Numbered from the stretch's first letter, positions 44,761 through 54,458 are shown. The stretch is DNA of 64,000 bases from Acidobacteriota bacterium (GCA_029263395.1 JAJCXO010000177.1:36080-100079), one strand, 5' to 3'. The notes: a model not told the origin generated them from the letters alone. Translations and numbers: made by a program.

Positions 44761-45591
44761 ATGACAGATCCCTGGCGTTTCTTCGACCGCCGCGAGTTCC
44801 TTCGCCGAAGCGCGTTCTTGATCCCGGCCCTGCATGCGGGTTGGACCGGTGCAGCTGTCAACGCTGAGACCGAGCCCAGAGACAGGTCCCCAGGCCAAAC
44901 ACTTGCCAGCCACCCTGTCGAGTTTTTGAATCTCGAGTTGCGCAGCCACCGGATCCCAGAGCAGCAAGTCTTCTACCGCGACACGCTGGGCCTCGACACG
45001 GCCCTCGAAGGTTCCGCTCTGGTAGTCCGTGCCGGCGCCACCAAGCTGCGCTTCATACCGGCCGAAGCCAGCTCTGAGCCGATGTACCACTTCGCATTCA
45101 TGATCCCTGAAAACAAGCTCGACCGTGCCATCGAATGGATGAAGGGACGAGCTCTGCTGCGCCCGAACGGTGACAACGGAGTCGTTTTCCATTTCCGGAG
45201 ATGGAACGCACACTCGATCTACTTCTTCGATCCGGCCGGCAATATCGCAGAATTCATCGCCCACCACGAGCTTCCCACCACCGCTCCCGGCGGCTTCTCC
45301 CCGCGCGACATTCTCTCCGCGTGTGAGATCGGCCTCGTCGCCCCCAATCTCGGAGGATTGCTCACCGAGCTCGATCAGCGCCTGGGGCTGACCCCCTTCA
45401 TGAATGCCAGCGCCACCTTCGCACCGGTCGGCGATCGGCACGGTCTGTTCATCTGTGTCACCGAGAAACGGACTTGGCTCGCGACCGACTTGCCGGCCCT
45501 GACCTATCCCGTCGACGCGACCCTTCGCGGCACCACCGACGACCTTGTCGAAATCTCCGAGCTACCCTTTCGGTTCAGGACTGTGGCCTGA
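44761..45591 (+). CDS. exported VOC (glyoxalase-fold) family protein
   Basis: A 276-aa protein with a Tat-like leader (DRREFLRRSAFLIPALHAGW). The mature part has vicinal-oxygen-chelate modules: PVEFLNLELRSHRIPEQQVF, FYRDTLGLDTALEG, MYHFAFMIPENKLDRAIEWM and SIYFFDPAGNIAEFIAHHEL. This gives metal-binding His and Glu candidates; a second half-module follows (EIGLVAPNLGGLLTELDQRL). It could be a dioxygenase, lyase or resistance protein; the substrate is unknown. AAGGAGG precedes the ATG. Confidence 0.8.
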   Translation: MTDPWRFFDRREFLRRSAFLIPALHAGWTGAAVNAETEPRDRSPGQTLASHPVEFLNLELRSHRIPEQQVFYRDTLGLDTALEGSALVVRAGATKLRFIPAEASSEPMYHFAFMIPENKLDRAIEWMKGRALLRPNGDNGVVFHFRRWNAHSIYFFDPAGNIAEFIAHHELPTTAPGGFSPRDILSACEIGLVAPNLGGLLTELDQRLGLTPFMNASATFAPVGDRHGLFICVTEKRTWLATDLPALTYPVDATLRGTTDDLVEISELPFRFRTVA

Positions 45592-45674
45592 CGCCCACTT
45601 GAAGGCGACCTGTCCACCTCCTCAGCACATACACCGGCAACTACCAAATCGGCGAGATACCGCAGGGCCCACGC

Positions 45675-46301
45675 CTACAATGCAGGCGGACCGGCGTCGT
45701 ACGGCGGCGCTGACTCCCGGATCTCGTCGATCTGCTCCGCGGGCGGTATCGACAGCGTGAACACTGTAGCGAGATCCAGAGCGAGGTCTGGGAAAGCCGG
45801 ACTGTGGAGCGTCTCCATATCGGTGTAGGCACCAGCGATCTGGTAGTGCTCCCCAGTGAGCTGCAACACCTCGATGATCGCCGGATACGGCTGCACCAAC
45901 CAATACTCTCGCACTCCAGCTCTAGCATATAGCCGCAGTTTTCGGACCCGGTCGTGGCGATGAGACGACGGCGAAAGCACCTCGATCGCTAAAGCCGGCG
46001 CTCCCTCCACGTGGGTTTCCCGGATCTGGGTACGATCACAGACCACCGCGACGTCGGGCTGCACAACGTCATCTGCCGACAATTTGACATCGATCGGGGA
46101 AACGAGCGGTTCGCACGGCTTGCCCTGGAAATACTGAAAGAGGTGCGCAAGAAGACTGCCGACAATCATTTGATGGCGGCTCGAAGGCGCTGGTGACATG
46201 CAAAATGGCTGACCTCGGATCAGCTCCCAGCGTTGGCCGTCATCCCACGCTCGATAGTCAGCCCAGCTGTAGCGTCCGCCAACTTTGCTTACGACTCCCA
46301 T
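45675..46301 (-). CDS. Uma2-family (DUF820) endonuclease-fold protein
   Basis: A 208-aa PD-(D/E)xK nuclease-fold protein. Typical elements are WELIRGQPFCMSPAPSSRHQ, PLVSPIDVKLSADDVVQPDV (the QPD aspartate), LAIEVLSPSSHRHDRVRKL (ExxSPS) and YARAGVREYWLVQPYPAIIE. The family is expanded in some phyla and its role is unclear; mobile-element-derived nucleases or DNA repair have been proposed. I start at the ATG at 46301; an earlier start adds 12 residues. Confidence 0.85.
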   Translation of the reverse strand: MGVVSKVGGRYSWADYRAWDDGQRWELIRGQPFCMSPAPSSRHQMIVGSLLAHLFQYFQGKPCEPLVSPIDVKLSADDVVQPDVAVVCDRTQIRETHVEGAPALAIEVLSPSSHRHDRVRKLRLYARAGVREYWLVQPYPAIIEVLQLTGEHYQIAGAYTDMETLHSPAFPDLALDLATVFTLSIPPAEQIDEIRESAPPYDAGPPAL

Positions 46302-46395
46302 ACGATCGAGCGTAACGTAGCATCCCAGTGGTGGCAAGTGGCCAACCAGGCCAGCCTGCGAGGACTTTCCTCCTCAGCAGTCGTCTGGTTCGGCG

Positions 46396-46782
46396 CTAAG
46401 GTCCCGTCAAGTGCTCCAGATCATTGAGATCCTTGAACCGACCGGCAGCCTGCTTGTTCGCACGTAGATCCTCGAGACTGATGATATTGACTAGCAAACC
46501 ATCAATCTCACCTTCAACTCGCTTTGCAAAACACTGATCAAACTGCACGCCTGATATTTGCCTTAGGAGCACTAATCTCAAGGGCGGCACACCCATTCGA
46601 ACGACACCTTCGTCATTCAGGAAAAGGCTCGGTGAAATAGCGTCTCGATCAAAACCGAAATCGGCCATCACCGTGATCATGCGTCCAACCGAACCTTCAT
46701 CGACAGATATCCAGACATCCATATCGGCAGTCGCTCGCGGATAGCCGTGATAGCCGACCCCAGCTTGCGAAATTCAACCACT
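46396..46782 (-). pseudogene. 5'-truncated nucleotidyltransferase-like gene
   Basis: The frame reads GVGYHGYPRATADMDVWISV, the start of a nucleotidyltransferase-fold protein of the YHGxPRxTxDxDxWI type, and continues to a normal-looking end (EIDGLLVNIISLEDLRANKQ, then DLNDLEHLTGP). Upstream of Ser-Gln-Ala-Gly an in-frame TGA occurs, and the roughly 25-residue GGxAV-containing N-terminus of intact relatives is missing. An internal ATG gives only 108 residues without the GG loop. The break coincides with the start of an unrelated remnant on the other strand. Confidence 0.65.
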
Positions 46783-46985
46783 CAGGGGCCGTCGAGCCTT
46801 GGTTCACCGCCAACATCAATCCGGACGATCCCAAGACGAATAGTTATCAAATCGGCGTCACGTGGCCTGACGGATCGCAGACAATCCAAACTGGCAATGC
46901 CCAGGCCGGGGGTACGATCACGGTAACTTGGGCTGCTCCCTACAACCAGATCAGCCTTTGGGTTCCGGACAGCCCCTCAAGTTGA
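46773..46985 (+). pseudogene. 3' remnant of a beta-sandwich-type gene
   Basis: An open frame with no start codon encodes about 70 residues (NHSGAVEPWFTANINPDDPK, NSYQIGVTWPDGSQTIQTGN, GGTITVTWAAPYNQISLWVP) and ends in TGA at 46983-46985. It looks like the C-terminal piece of a surface or secreted beta-rich protein. A 13-bp hairpin follows 30 bp later, as expected for a genuine gene end. Its 5' part has been replaced by the truncated nucleotidyltransferase. Confidence 0.55.
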
Positions 46986-47014
46986 GCGACAACTGCGCCT
47001 GATTCTAGCGACCT

Positions 47015-47050
47015 CTGTCATAGCCCCTGCCACTCGAGGGGCTATGACAG
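47015..47050. terminator. perfect 13-bp inverted repeat between convergent genes
   Basis: CTGTCATAGCCCC, a 10-nt loop TGCCACTCGA, then GGGGCTATGACAG. It lies 30 bp after the plus-strand remnant and 13 bp after the minus-strand secreted-protein gene, so it can serve both transcripts. No T-run follows on either side. Confidence 0.65.
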
Positions 47051-47062
47051 ATTCTGGCCGCA

Positions 47063-48508
47063 TCAGTTGGCACAGTTGCCGTTGAGCTCGACGGAGAACT
47101 GTTCGAAGGCGGAGTACTTCCCTCTGACCATGCCACCTTCAGAAGCCGAAAAGTCGAAGACCAGGGTGCCGAAAAACTGGCTACCCGGGAGCAGCTCGCC
47201 GAGGGACATCACGTTGAGATGCCGGGCACCGGAGTGGCTGACTTCGGCAATGACATCCCCTGCCGGCGTGAGCGCCGTCACGGTGAACGACGAACCGCTA
47301 GCCGGAGGGTTGCGGAGCATGATCTGGTATTCCGAGCCGCTGCCGAAGTCGAGGAATCGGATCGTCTGATGCGGACAGAAGTTCTCCAGCCGTAACATCT
47401 GGCCACCGGTGGCGAAGTTGTTGGCATCGTCGACTTGAAAGAAGTCACCGGTGAGATGTGCGGTGCCGCCATCACTCCGTTGGATCACTACGATGCCACT
47501 GGCAATGCCGTCGTCGTCGAGGTCGAGATCCGCGGGAATGTTCCTGAGATTGGTGAACCGAGTCTGAGCGGGCGCCAAGGTGAGACTTTGATGGTACATC
47601 TCGACTTCAAAATCCTCGTCGAATATGCCGATCTCGAAGTCGACAGATTCGTCGCCAGTGTTGCGAACCGCAAACAGGGTTGTCGGCCCGGCTGGATTGG
47701 CCTCCTCGACCTCGAAACCGGGGATGATAAAACCGCCCAGGGTGGTCGCGTCGGCACCGCAAACTTGGAGCGCCAGATCAGAGCTGCCGCTGAAGCCCCA
47801 AGTCTCCCCGGGCGACTCGAAGGCACTGAAATGGTTCTGGGGAATCCCTGTTCCGATCCCTGGCTCCCCATACCTGATCGAGGTGTCGGCATCGACAATC
47901 GGGGAATCGTGAGCGAGCTCGATCCAGTACGTCCCAGCCGCGAGATGTGCCGGCTCGGCGAGGTGCAGGATCCAACGTTGCTGATCGACGATGATATCCA
48001 GGATGTCGAGGTCGTCGTCGGTGTCGGTGCGCAAGGTTGGAGTCAAGGTCTGACGCGAAACGACCCCGGCTGGAGAGCCGGCGTCGTCGGAGTGGAATAT
48101 CACCGTCCAGGTTTCCGTCGGCGGCGGGTTGTTGAGGGGCCAGTGGTACCCCCAAATCACTAATTCGGTGATCACCATGGCGCGGTCGATTACGAAATCA
48201 TCAGCGAGAATCTGAGCCGCCGCCGGGCTAGGACATCCAGTGCAGGTCGATTCCGACCACAGCCCAAATTCAGCGCCCGGACCTTGGTCCAAGACCAGCT
48301 CGCCGGTACAGAACTTGCCGTGTGATTTGTCGCTCGGGGCGCCGAAGCTCGCGGGATGTTGAGCCACCTCCTGGGCCGACAGGGTCGCCGCGAGTGCCAG
48401 CCATGTCAGCATCGTCATGGCTAATCCTCTCAGGCAGGCGCGAGGTCGGATCGTGGCTCGGCGGACGGCAGCGGCGGCTGACAAGGACTCAGCGGTACGG
48501 TGGTTCAT
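47063..48508 (-). CDS. large secreted protein of unknown function
   Basis: A 481-aa exported protein. I start at the ATG at 48508 because GGAAGGAAAG lies just upstream. The long leader ends LAMTMLTWLALAATLSAQ. The next 200 residues (GPGAEFGLWSESTCTGCPSP, QILADDFVIDRAMVITELVI) look like a beta-sandwich found in extracellular proteins that begin ADDFxV. The rest (NTGDESVDFEIGIFDEDFEV; GFIIPGFEVEEANPAGPTTL) resembles further Ig-like modules. Three Cys pairs may form disulfides. No catalytic motif seen. It converges on the 13-bp hairpin. Confidence 0.75.
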   Translation of the reverse strand: MNHRTAESLSAAAAVRRATIRPRACLRGLAMTMLTWLALAATLSAQEVAQHPASFGAPSDKSHGKFCTGELVLDQGPGAEFGLWSESTCTGCPSPAAAQILADDFVIDRAMVITELVIWGYHWPLNNPPPTETWTVIFHSDDAGSPAGVVSRQTLTPTLRTDTDDDLDILDIIVDQQRWILHLAEPAHLAAGTYWIELAHDSPIVDADTSIRYGEPGIGTGIPQNHFSAFESPGETWGFSGSSDLALQVCGADATTLGGFIIPGFEVEEANPAGPTTLFAVRNTGDESVDFEIGIFDEDFEVEMYHQSLTLAPAQTRFTNLRNIPADLDLDDDGIASGIVVIQRSDGGTAHLTGDFFQVDDANNFATGGQMLRLENFCPHQTIRFLDFGSGSEYQIMLRNPPASGSSFTVTALTPAGDVIAEVSHSGARHLNVMSLGELLPGSQFFGTLVFDFSASEGGMVRGKYSAFEQFSVELNGNCAN

Positions 48509-49212
48509 AACTTTCCTTCCGTAGGCGGTGGTTGGGTAGTTTGTGCTTCTACTCACCCTGAACGCAGAACCGCCGCAAAAGGGGCCAAAGAAAAATAGCG
48601 GTCGGCGCTACCCGTCCCGTCTAGCTCTCTCTGAAACGAGAATCGGCATCTCGCGAGAGAGAACGAGACAACCATATGCGACTCAAACAAGACCGCCTAT
48701 TCGAGCACCACCAATCCGGCAGCTATTAGGGCTCTGGGAGTAAACCTTCTCGGTTTCTAATTGGGGTCAGCAAGAACTTCTCACCATCTCTAGCCAGACA
48801 CCATCAAGCAATGTCTCCATTTTTCTCACAACTGAGAATAAACCTTTCTATCAGCCAACCAACACAGGTTGAAAAGGTGCCTCGAAGGATTAAAAAGCAG
48901 GCCACTGAGTGCCTTTTTTCCGTTTCCGAAGCGGCAATCCATTGACTCTCTCTTGGAGGGTTCCTAAGATATACAACGATCTATTAAATAAGACCGTTGC
49001 CACGCAACTATTCTGTCGTCGTAATCTAACGCGACTCAAAAACGATTGACGCCTCGCCCTTTTGGGCCCGCACGACGAGTTATTGTTTATTGCTCACACT
49101 GCCGATTTTCAAACGGTCCAGCGATTTCTCAGATTGCGGTCGCTGCTGCACTCGCTAAGCAAGGCCAGCACGCAGCAGGCAACGAACTCACCAACAACTG
49201 CGGAGGTCATCC
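48509..49212. other. long AT-richer intergenic region before the S74 gene
   Basis: 704 bp between divergent genes with clearly lower GC than its surroundings and no credible ORF. A strong sigma-70-like promoter sits at 48942-48970. Just before it GGC-C-ACT/AGTGCC followed by six T (48904-48920) could be a weak terminator. The low GC may mark acquired DNA linked to the fibre-like gene. Confidence 0.5.
48942..48970 (+). promoter_or_regulatory. sigma-70-like promoter for the S74 gene
   Basis: The -35 box TTGACT (48942-48947) and -10 box TAAGAT (48965-48970) are separated by exactly 17 bp. They are about 240 bp upstream of the ATG at 49213, leaving a long leader. Confidence 0.6.
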
Positions 49213-50889
49213 ATGAACAAACAGCACGTTACCCTCGCCGTAACCCTCACTCTGTTACTTCTGAGCGCCACGACAACTTATGCATCGACGCCGATCGCAG
49301 ACGTCGTCTTCGGCCCCTCAGGCATCGAGTTCACGATGAAACGATCGGCCGAGGCCGGTGTCTCTCTGACCGCAACCGGCCCAGATGGCTTTGTGCTCCA
49401 AACCGAGTTCAAGTCGGGCGAAGTCCCGTACATCGGACTTGTCACCGCCTCGGGTGATGCGCTGAAGCCAGGCGTTTACAACTGGGAGATGACCCTCAAC
49501 CACAGGACTCCTGAGGGCGACCGGTCGACCGTCAGTCTGAAGCGCGAAGACTCGAAACAGTCCGGCGTGTTCACCATCACCCCGGACGGTCGGTTGGCAG
49601 ACCCAGACGCCATCGAGGGCGGCTTCCTCAAGGACCAGGTCATCGCGGACGATCTGATCGTCGATGGTTCGGCTTGCATAGGATTCGACTGTGTCAACGG
49701 AGAATCCTTCGGCTTCGACACGCTCCGACTCAAAGAGAACAGTGTGCGGATCAAGTTTGAGGACACCAGCACCAACCCCAGCTTCCCGACCAACGATTGG
49801 CAACTGACCGCCAACTCCTCAGCCAGTGGTGGCCAAAACAAATTCTCCATCGACGATATCGACAGTGGACGCGCCCCCTTCACTATCGAAGCTGGGGCGC
49901 CGAGTCACTCGCTCTACGTTGACGACGGCGGCCGGGTCGGAATCGGGACCTCAACGCCAGTCGTCGAGGCTCATCTCGTCGAAGGTGATACGCCGACCGT
50001 TCGCCTCGAACAGAGCGGCTCGTCGGGTTTCGCTCCGCAGATTTTTGACATTGCCGGCAACGACGCCAACTTTTTTGTTCGTGACGTCACCAACGGCTCT
50101 ACCCTGCCCTTTCGTATTCGACCGGGGGCGGGCACCAGCGCCCTAGACATCTCCGCCGATGACGATATCGGGCTCGGTACTGCGTCACCCGACGCCAGGC
50201 TGCATATCAACAGCAGGAGCAGCAACACCACCGAACTGTTGATCAACAATGATGGCGGCTCCAATGGCAGTGCCTCCGGCTCTCTGAGGATCGATGTCGG
50301 AGCCAACAACGCCGAGGTGATCAGCATTCTGTCTTCGGACGGTCAGGAGCTCTTCAACCTATTCGAAACGTCCGGCACCGGGGCCGTTCTCTCGATGTTC
50401 GACAGTGGCGAGAACGAACGTTTTCGTATTGCCACCACCGGCGGCTCGAATCACTTCTCCGGCAACCTCGGCATCGGATGCAACAATGCCACGGCTGATC
50501 TCACCGTCAATTCCTCGGTCAACGCGGGTACCACCGCCTGTGGCGGTGGCACAGAGTCGACAATGAATGCTGGTGATACCGCGTTCGTGGTCACGTCGTC
50601 ACGTTCCTACAAAGAGAATCTAGAGCCCGTTGTTGTCGACGATGTGCTCTCGAAGATCGTCGACATCGAGGTTTACAACTACGATTTCATCGACGGCCCA
50701 AAAGATCGCGTTGGTTTGATGGCTGAAGATTTCCATCAAGTGTTTGGCCGAGGGTCCGACAAACGCCTCAGCGGTCAAGAGGTCCAGATGGCCCTTTGGT
50801 TGGCTATCAAGGAACTCACTCAGCGTAACGAAGCCCTCGAATCCGAGCTGCTGGAGATCAAGGCACTCGTTGCCGGAAGTGCCGAATAG
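49213..50889 (+). CDS. secreted fibre-like protein with peptidase S74 chaperone domain
   Basis: A 558-aa protein with a signal peptide (VTLTLLLLSATTTYASTP). The middle carries repeated trimeric-fibre-type modules of the form GxxGIGTxxPxxxLHI: RVGIGTSTPVVEAHL, DIGLGTASPDARLHI and NLGIGCNNATADLTV. The C-terminal 110 residues are an S74 intramolecular chaperone: SSRSYKENLEPVVVDDVLSK, YNYDFIDGPKDRVGLMAEDF and a final coiled coil (LWLAIKELTQRNEALESELL). S74 domains trimerise and then cleave themselves from tail fibres or adhesins; the Ser-Arg dyad region (SSRSYKE) is present. GGAGGT precedes the ATG. It is probably a surface adhesin rather than a phage remnant. Confidence 0.85.
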   Translation: MNKQHVTLAVTLTLLLLSATTTYASTPIADVVFGPSGIEFTMKRSAEAGVSLTATGPDGFVLQTEFKSGEVPYIGLVTASGDALKPGVYNWEMTLNHRTPEGDRSTVSLKREDSKQSGVFTITPDGRLADPDAIEGGFLKDQVIADDLIVDGSACIGFDCVNGESFGFDTLRLKENSVRIKFEDTSTNPSFPTNDWQLTANSSASGGQNKFSIDDIDSGRAPFTIEAGAPSHSLYVDDGGRVGIGTSTPVVEAHLVEGDTPTVRLEQSGSSGFAPQIFDIAGNDANFFVRDVTNGSTLPFRIRPGAGTSALDISADDDIGLGTASPDARLHINSRSSNTTELLINNDGGSNGSASGSLRIDVGANNAEVISILSSDGQELFNLFETSGTGAVLSMFDSGENERFRIATTGGSNHFSGNLGIGCNNATADLTVNSSVNAGTTACGGGTESTMNAGDTAFVVTSSRSYKENLEPVVVDDVLSKIVDIEVYNYDFIDGPKDRVGLMAEDFHQVFGRGSDKRLSGQEVQMALWLAIKELTQRNEALESELLEIKALVAGSAE

Positions 50890-51119
50890 GTTTGATTACT
50901 CAGCCGACTGTTCGAACCGAGCTTTGACGGTCTGGTCCTCGAACCATGCCACCTCTAACAGGCTGTATCGAACGTGCTCGCCGCTCTCAGCGTGAAGCAC
51001 TTTCGCCGCGACCAACTAGAGGTGGCACCGGATTCATTGGCTAGCTATTGTCCGTCGAGGCCATCGTCCGCGCACCGAGTCGACACCTTCGGGGGCAACG
51101 CCTCTCCTTGCCAAGCCCC

Positions 51120-53522
51120 CTAGCCACGAAGCACCCTCGCGGGATCGAGACGGCTCGCCCGGCGGGCAGGAAGATAACTTGCGAGCACAGCGAGCAGGGT
51201 CAGAATGACCGCGCTTACCACGAAAGAAACGGCGTCGAAGGCACTGATCTCGAACAACATGCTCTTGAGGAACCGTGTCAGGCCGAGGGTCACAAGTAAC
51301 CCAACCACCAGACCTGCGAACGATAACGTCAGGGCTTCTTTCAACACCAGCCCGATCACTTTGGCTCGCTCCGCCCCCAACGCCATGCGGATACCGATCT
51401 CACGGGACCACTGGCTGGTCAGGTAGGCGATCAGGCCATAGAGACCGATCCCGGCCAGGGTCAACGCCAATAGACCGAAGGCGCTCATCAAGATCCCGAG
51501 GGCGCGCTCGGAGGCCACCGAGGCAGCGATCAGCTCCTCGAGGGGCTGAAGATCAGTCGCCGCGATAGCCGGATCGAGTTCGCTGAGGACGCTCCTCACC
51601 GGCTTGGCGAGCTGCCAAGGATCACCCAGGGTACGCACCACGATGCCCATGGCACGTCCTGAGATTTGACCGTGGGAGAAGTAGATCGCGGGGGGCTCCT
51701 CGGCCTTCAAGCTGAAGCTGCGCCCATCCTGCACCACACCAACGATCTCGTAGCGATCGGCGGACGTAAGCAGCCCCCTACCGACAGGATTCTCCCCAGG
51801 AAAATGCAACTTCGCTGCGGCCCCATTGATCACTATCACCAACGGCGCCCCGTCCTTGTCACCAGCTTCGAGACCGCGACCCTGCAGGACCGACAAGCCC
51901 GAGGTCTCGAAGTAGCCGGGGGTGACAATCCGGTACCACAGCTTGACCCCATCCTCGGACTCCTCCCGGCCCTCGATCCGAAGACGTGCGTCGGTGTTGC
52001 TTCCCCCCATCGGAAGCGACGACACAGCGCCCGCCGAAACCACTCCCGGAAGGCTTCGAATGTTCTCGAGAAGGTCGCCGTAGAAGCTCTCGACCTGGTG
52101 CCCTTCCGGGTAGCGAGTGCGCGGAGTCTGTACCTCGAATGCCAGGATTCCCGCTGGGTCAAATCCGGTATCCACCTGTTGTAGCTTACCCAGGCTTCGC
52201 AGCATCAGCCCGGCCCCAACCAGCAGCACCAACGCCAACGCCAACTCCAACACTACCAGGACTCGACCGGTGCGCCGCGCGGTTGAGCGGCCGCTGGCGA
52301 CTCCCTGAAAAGTCCGCACGATATCGGTGCGGCGAACCTCCAACACCGGAGCTAGGCCGAACAGTAGGCCCGAGAAGACCGTCACCAGGAGCGCAAAGCC
52401 GAGGACTCCCCCATCGACCTGCACTGAGTCGAGATTGGGCAGCGGGAAAGCAGTGGCGCGCGCCAAGCCTTTTAGCATGTCGACACCGGCAACCGCCAGA
52501 ACAATCGCCAAGCCGCCTCCGACAAACGACAGCAGCAACGATTCGACGAAGATCTGGCGCACGATTCTCTGGGGCTGGGCGCCAAGAGCGGCCCGTAGAC
52601 CAATCTCCTCGCGGCGAGCGGTGGCGCGAGCCAATAGCAGGTTGGCGACGTTCACGCACGCGATCAGCAGAATCATCGCCATGGTCACCAGCAGCGCCAT
52701 CAGCACCGGCTTGGCTTCCCCCATCACTTCAGTCCGCAGCGGAAAGGCGGCAGCACCGACGTCGTCTACCGCATCCGGATTCTCCTGTTCGATGCGCTGT
52801 GCAACGCCCTCCAAGTCGGTGCGCACCTGTGCCAGAGTCATACCAGCTTTCAGCCGGCCGATAGCCCGCAAGGTCAACTCTTGCCGGGCGTCGGGTGTGG
52901 GCTCTGGAGCCTTCAGCGGAACCACCACTGCAACATCCGGCACCAGCGGCATGAAGAAGTCTTTCGGCAACACACCGACCACCGTGTGCGGCTCGTCGTC
53001 GAGCACGACCTGCCGGCCAACCGCTTCTGGATCGCTAGCGAACCGGCGCTGCCAGAATCCGTGGCTTACCACCGCGACCGATGCCGCGCCGCGATTCCCC
53101 TCCTCCGGCCGAAAGCCGCGGCCATGCAGCCAACCGCCCCCGAGAAGATCAAACATCGCGGGCGAGACCCGTTCGCCGGTCACCGACTCCGGCTCACCGT
53201 TCGCAGTCACTACGAAGGTGGTTTCCTCGAATACCGCCAGGTCTTCGAGGGTCTGGTTCTGGGCGCGATAGTCGACAAAATTAGGATAAGAGAGCCATTC
53301 CTTCTGCGGCCCACCGCGTCGCTCATAATCCTGCCAGACGACGACCAGGCGTTGTGCTTCGTCGTATGGCAGAGGATCGAAGAGTGCCGCCTTGGCAAAG
53401 CTGAAAATGGCACTATTGAAACCAATACCGAGTGCTAGCGTGAGAATCGCGACCGCGTATACGCTCGGCTGCCTGACCAACATCCGAAGCCCGAAACGGA
53501 GGTCCTTGACGATGGATTCCAT
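51120..53522 (-). CDS. ADOP-type duplicated FtsX/MacB permease
   Basis: An 800-aa ABC permease of the acidobacterial duplicated orphan permease type. Each half has a TM helix, a MacB-like periplasmic domain and an FtsX core. The first half begins LRFGLRMLVRQPSVYAVAIL and continues with LTLALGIGFNSAIFSF, then GVLPKDFFMPLV. The second contains RIGRVLVVLEL-like GRVLVVLELALALVLLVGAG, and ends SREIGIRMALGAERAKVIGL. I use the ATG at 53522, preceded by GGAGG, rather than a start 32 codons earlier. No ATPase is adjacent, as is usual for this family. It may export or sense peptides; its substrate is unknown. It lies 17 bp after the sulfotransferase gene, on the same strand. Confidence 0.9.
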   Translation of the reverse strand: MESIVKDLRFGLRMLVRQPSVYAVAILTLALGIGFNSAIFSFAKAALFDPLPYDEAQRLVVVWQDYERRGGPQKEWLSYPNFVDYRAQNQTLEDLAVFEETTFVVTANGEPESVTGERVSPAMFDLLGGGWLHGRGFRPEEGNRGAASVAVVSHGFWQRRFASDPEAVGRQVVLDDEPHTVVGVLPKDFFMPLVPDVAVVVPLKAPEPTPDARQELTLRAIGRLKAGMTLAQVRTDLEGVAQRIEQENPDAVDDVGAAAFPLRTEVMGEAKPVLMALLVTMAMILLIACVNVANLLLARATARREEIGLRAALGAQPQRIVRQIFVESLLLSFVGGGLAIVLAVAGVDMLKGLARATAFPLPNLDSVQVDGGVLGFALLVTVFSGLLFGLAPVLEVRRTDIVRTFQGVASGRSTARRTGRVLVVLELALALVLLVGAGLMLRSLGKLQQVDTGFDPAGILAFEVQTPRTRYPEGHQVESFYGDLLENIRSLPGVVSAGAVSSLPMGGSNTDARLRIEGREESEDGVKLWYRIVTPGYFETSGLSVLQGRGLEAGDKDGAPLVIVINGAAAKLHFPGENPVGRGLLTSADRYEIVGVVQDGRSFSLKAEEPPAIYFSHGQISGRAMGIVVRTLGDPWQLAKPVRSVLSELDPAIAATDLQPLEELIAASVASERALGILMSAFGLLALTLAGIGLYGLIAYLTSQWSREIGIRMALGAERAKVIGLVLKEALTLSFAGLVVGLLVTLGLTRFLKSMLFEISAFDAVSFVVSAVILTLLAVLASYLPARRASRLDPARVLRG

Positions 53523-53539
53523 AATGCCTCCAAAAACTG

Positions 53540-54430
53540 TTAGAGATTTTTCAACAACCATCGGAACACTTCGAAATTCGTCACGTACTCCCGCCAAAAG
53601 CCGGGGAAAGGAAAACACTCTTCATCGAAATCGGACCAATCACCGTCGCTGCGATCCAACAGATAAGAATAGAGATCTTTTTGCGCCTGCGAAGCCATCT
53701 CGGCCTCCAGAAACGAAATCGAGCTGCGGTTGCGCCAGCAGCCAGGATCGACTGTTTCAACCATCCGCTGGATGTTGTCATCCTTTGGTGAGCCGCTCTC
53801 CACAGCAAGAAACTGTGCAATTCTTTCACATTGCCTATCCGGTGAGGACAACAGAGATTCGTAGGGAACAAGCAGTTTACTGGTGGAGCTCTTCAGGTGC
53901 TCACAGAGCGTAGTCATTGTGTACTGCCAGAGTAGAAAAAAATAGCCGGAGAGTTTCACTTTGTCGCGCAGAATCGACGGTAAAAAAAACTTCTGGAAGG
54001 ACGTCGCGGATTCACAAGGGTTCCTCAGCGTCACCAGACAAATCGGATCCGGAAAAATCTCGCCCCAGAAAGGAAGAGCATATACCAGGTGAGGCTCTTT
54101 CCAGAACCATTGCCGACCCGAACGAGCCATACCATCGGCGAGCTTCAGAGCTCGATCACGCCATTGCGGATCGGAAGCTTTTTGCCGCATCCGCTGCTTG
54201 TAATCAGGATGCCAGACCGAGATCTCGACACTGGCCATCAGGTCGGTGCCAAAATTCTCCATCGGACCATATTCCCAATATCCTTGAGGATTGCCATCAT
54301 TAGCCTCGGGAAGGTGCTCCGCTTCGCCAGCGTAAGCTCCCCAGCGGTGGACCACCTCGGCCAGCAGGGAGGTACCGCTACGGTCGATTCCCAAGACAAA
54401 GATTGGACGAATTCTACTCTCCTCCATCAT
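53540..54430 (-). CDS. sulfotransferase family protein (second of a tandem pair)
   Basis: A 296-aa PAPS-dependent sulfotransferase-fold protein. The 5'-phosphosulfate loop is PIFVLGIDRSGTSLLAEVVH. The 3'-phosphate-binding region is probably in CLVTLRNPCESATSFQKFFL (the RNPxE/S type), and the substrate region includes NPQGYWEYGPMENFG. It is clearly paralogous to the next gene upstream (shared DRSGTSxLxEVVHRWGA and GNPQGYWEYGPM). GAGGTGGA sits just before ATGATG at 54430. The 28-bp gap to its paralogue and the shared orientation place it in the NRPS operon, where O-sulfation of the peptide is a plausible role. Confidence 0.82.
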   Translation of the reverse strand: MMEESRIRPIFVLGIDRSGTSLLAEVVHRWGAYAGEAEHLPEANDGNPQGYWEYGPMENFGTDLMASVEISVWHPDYKQRMRQKASDPQWRDRALKLADGMARSGRQWFWKEPHLVYALPFWGEIFPDPICLVTLRNPCESATSFQKFFLPSILRDKVKLSGYFFLLWQYTMTTLCEHLKSSTSKLLVPYESLLSSPDRQCERIAQFLAVESGSPKDDNIQRMVETVDPGCWRNRSSISFLEAEMASQAQKDLYSYLLDRSDGDWSDFDEECFPFPGFWREYVTNFEVFRWLLKNL

Positions 54431-54458
54431 TCCACCTCGGTTCCTGGGATCGGCTAAT

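Noticed and set aside
49213..50889. Prophage
   Set aside because: The S74 protein has a signal peptide and no capsid, terminase, integrase or other phage genes are nearby.
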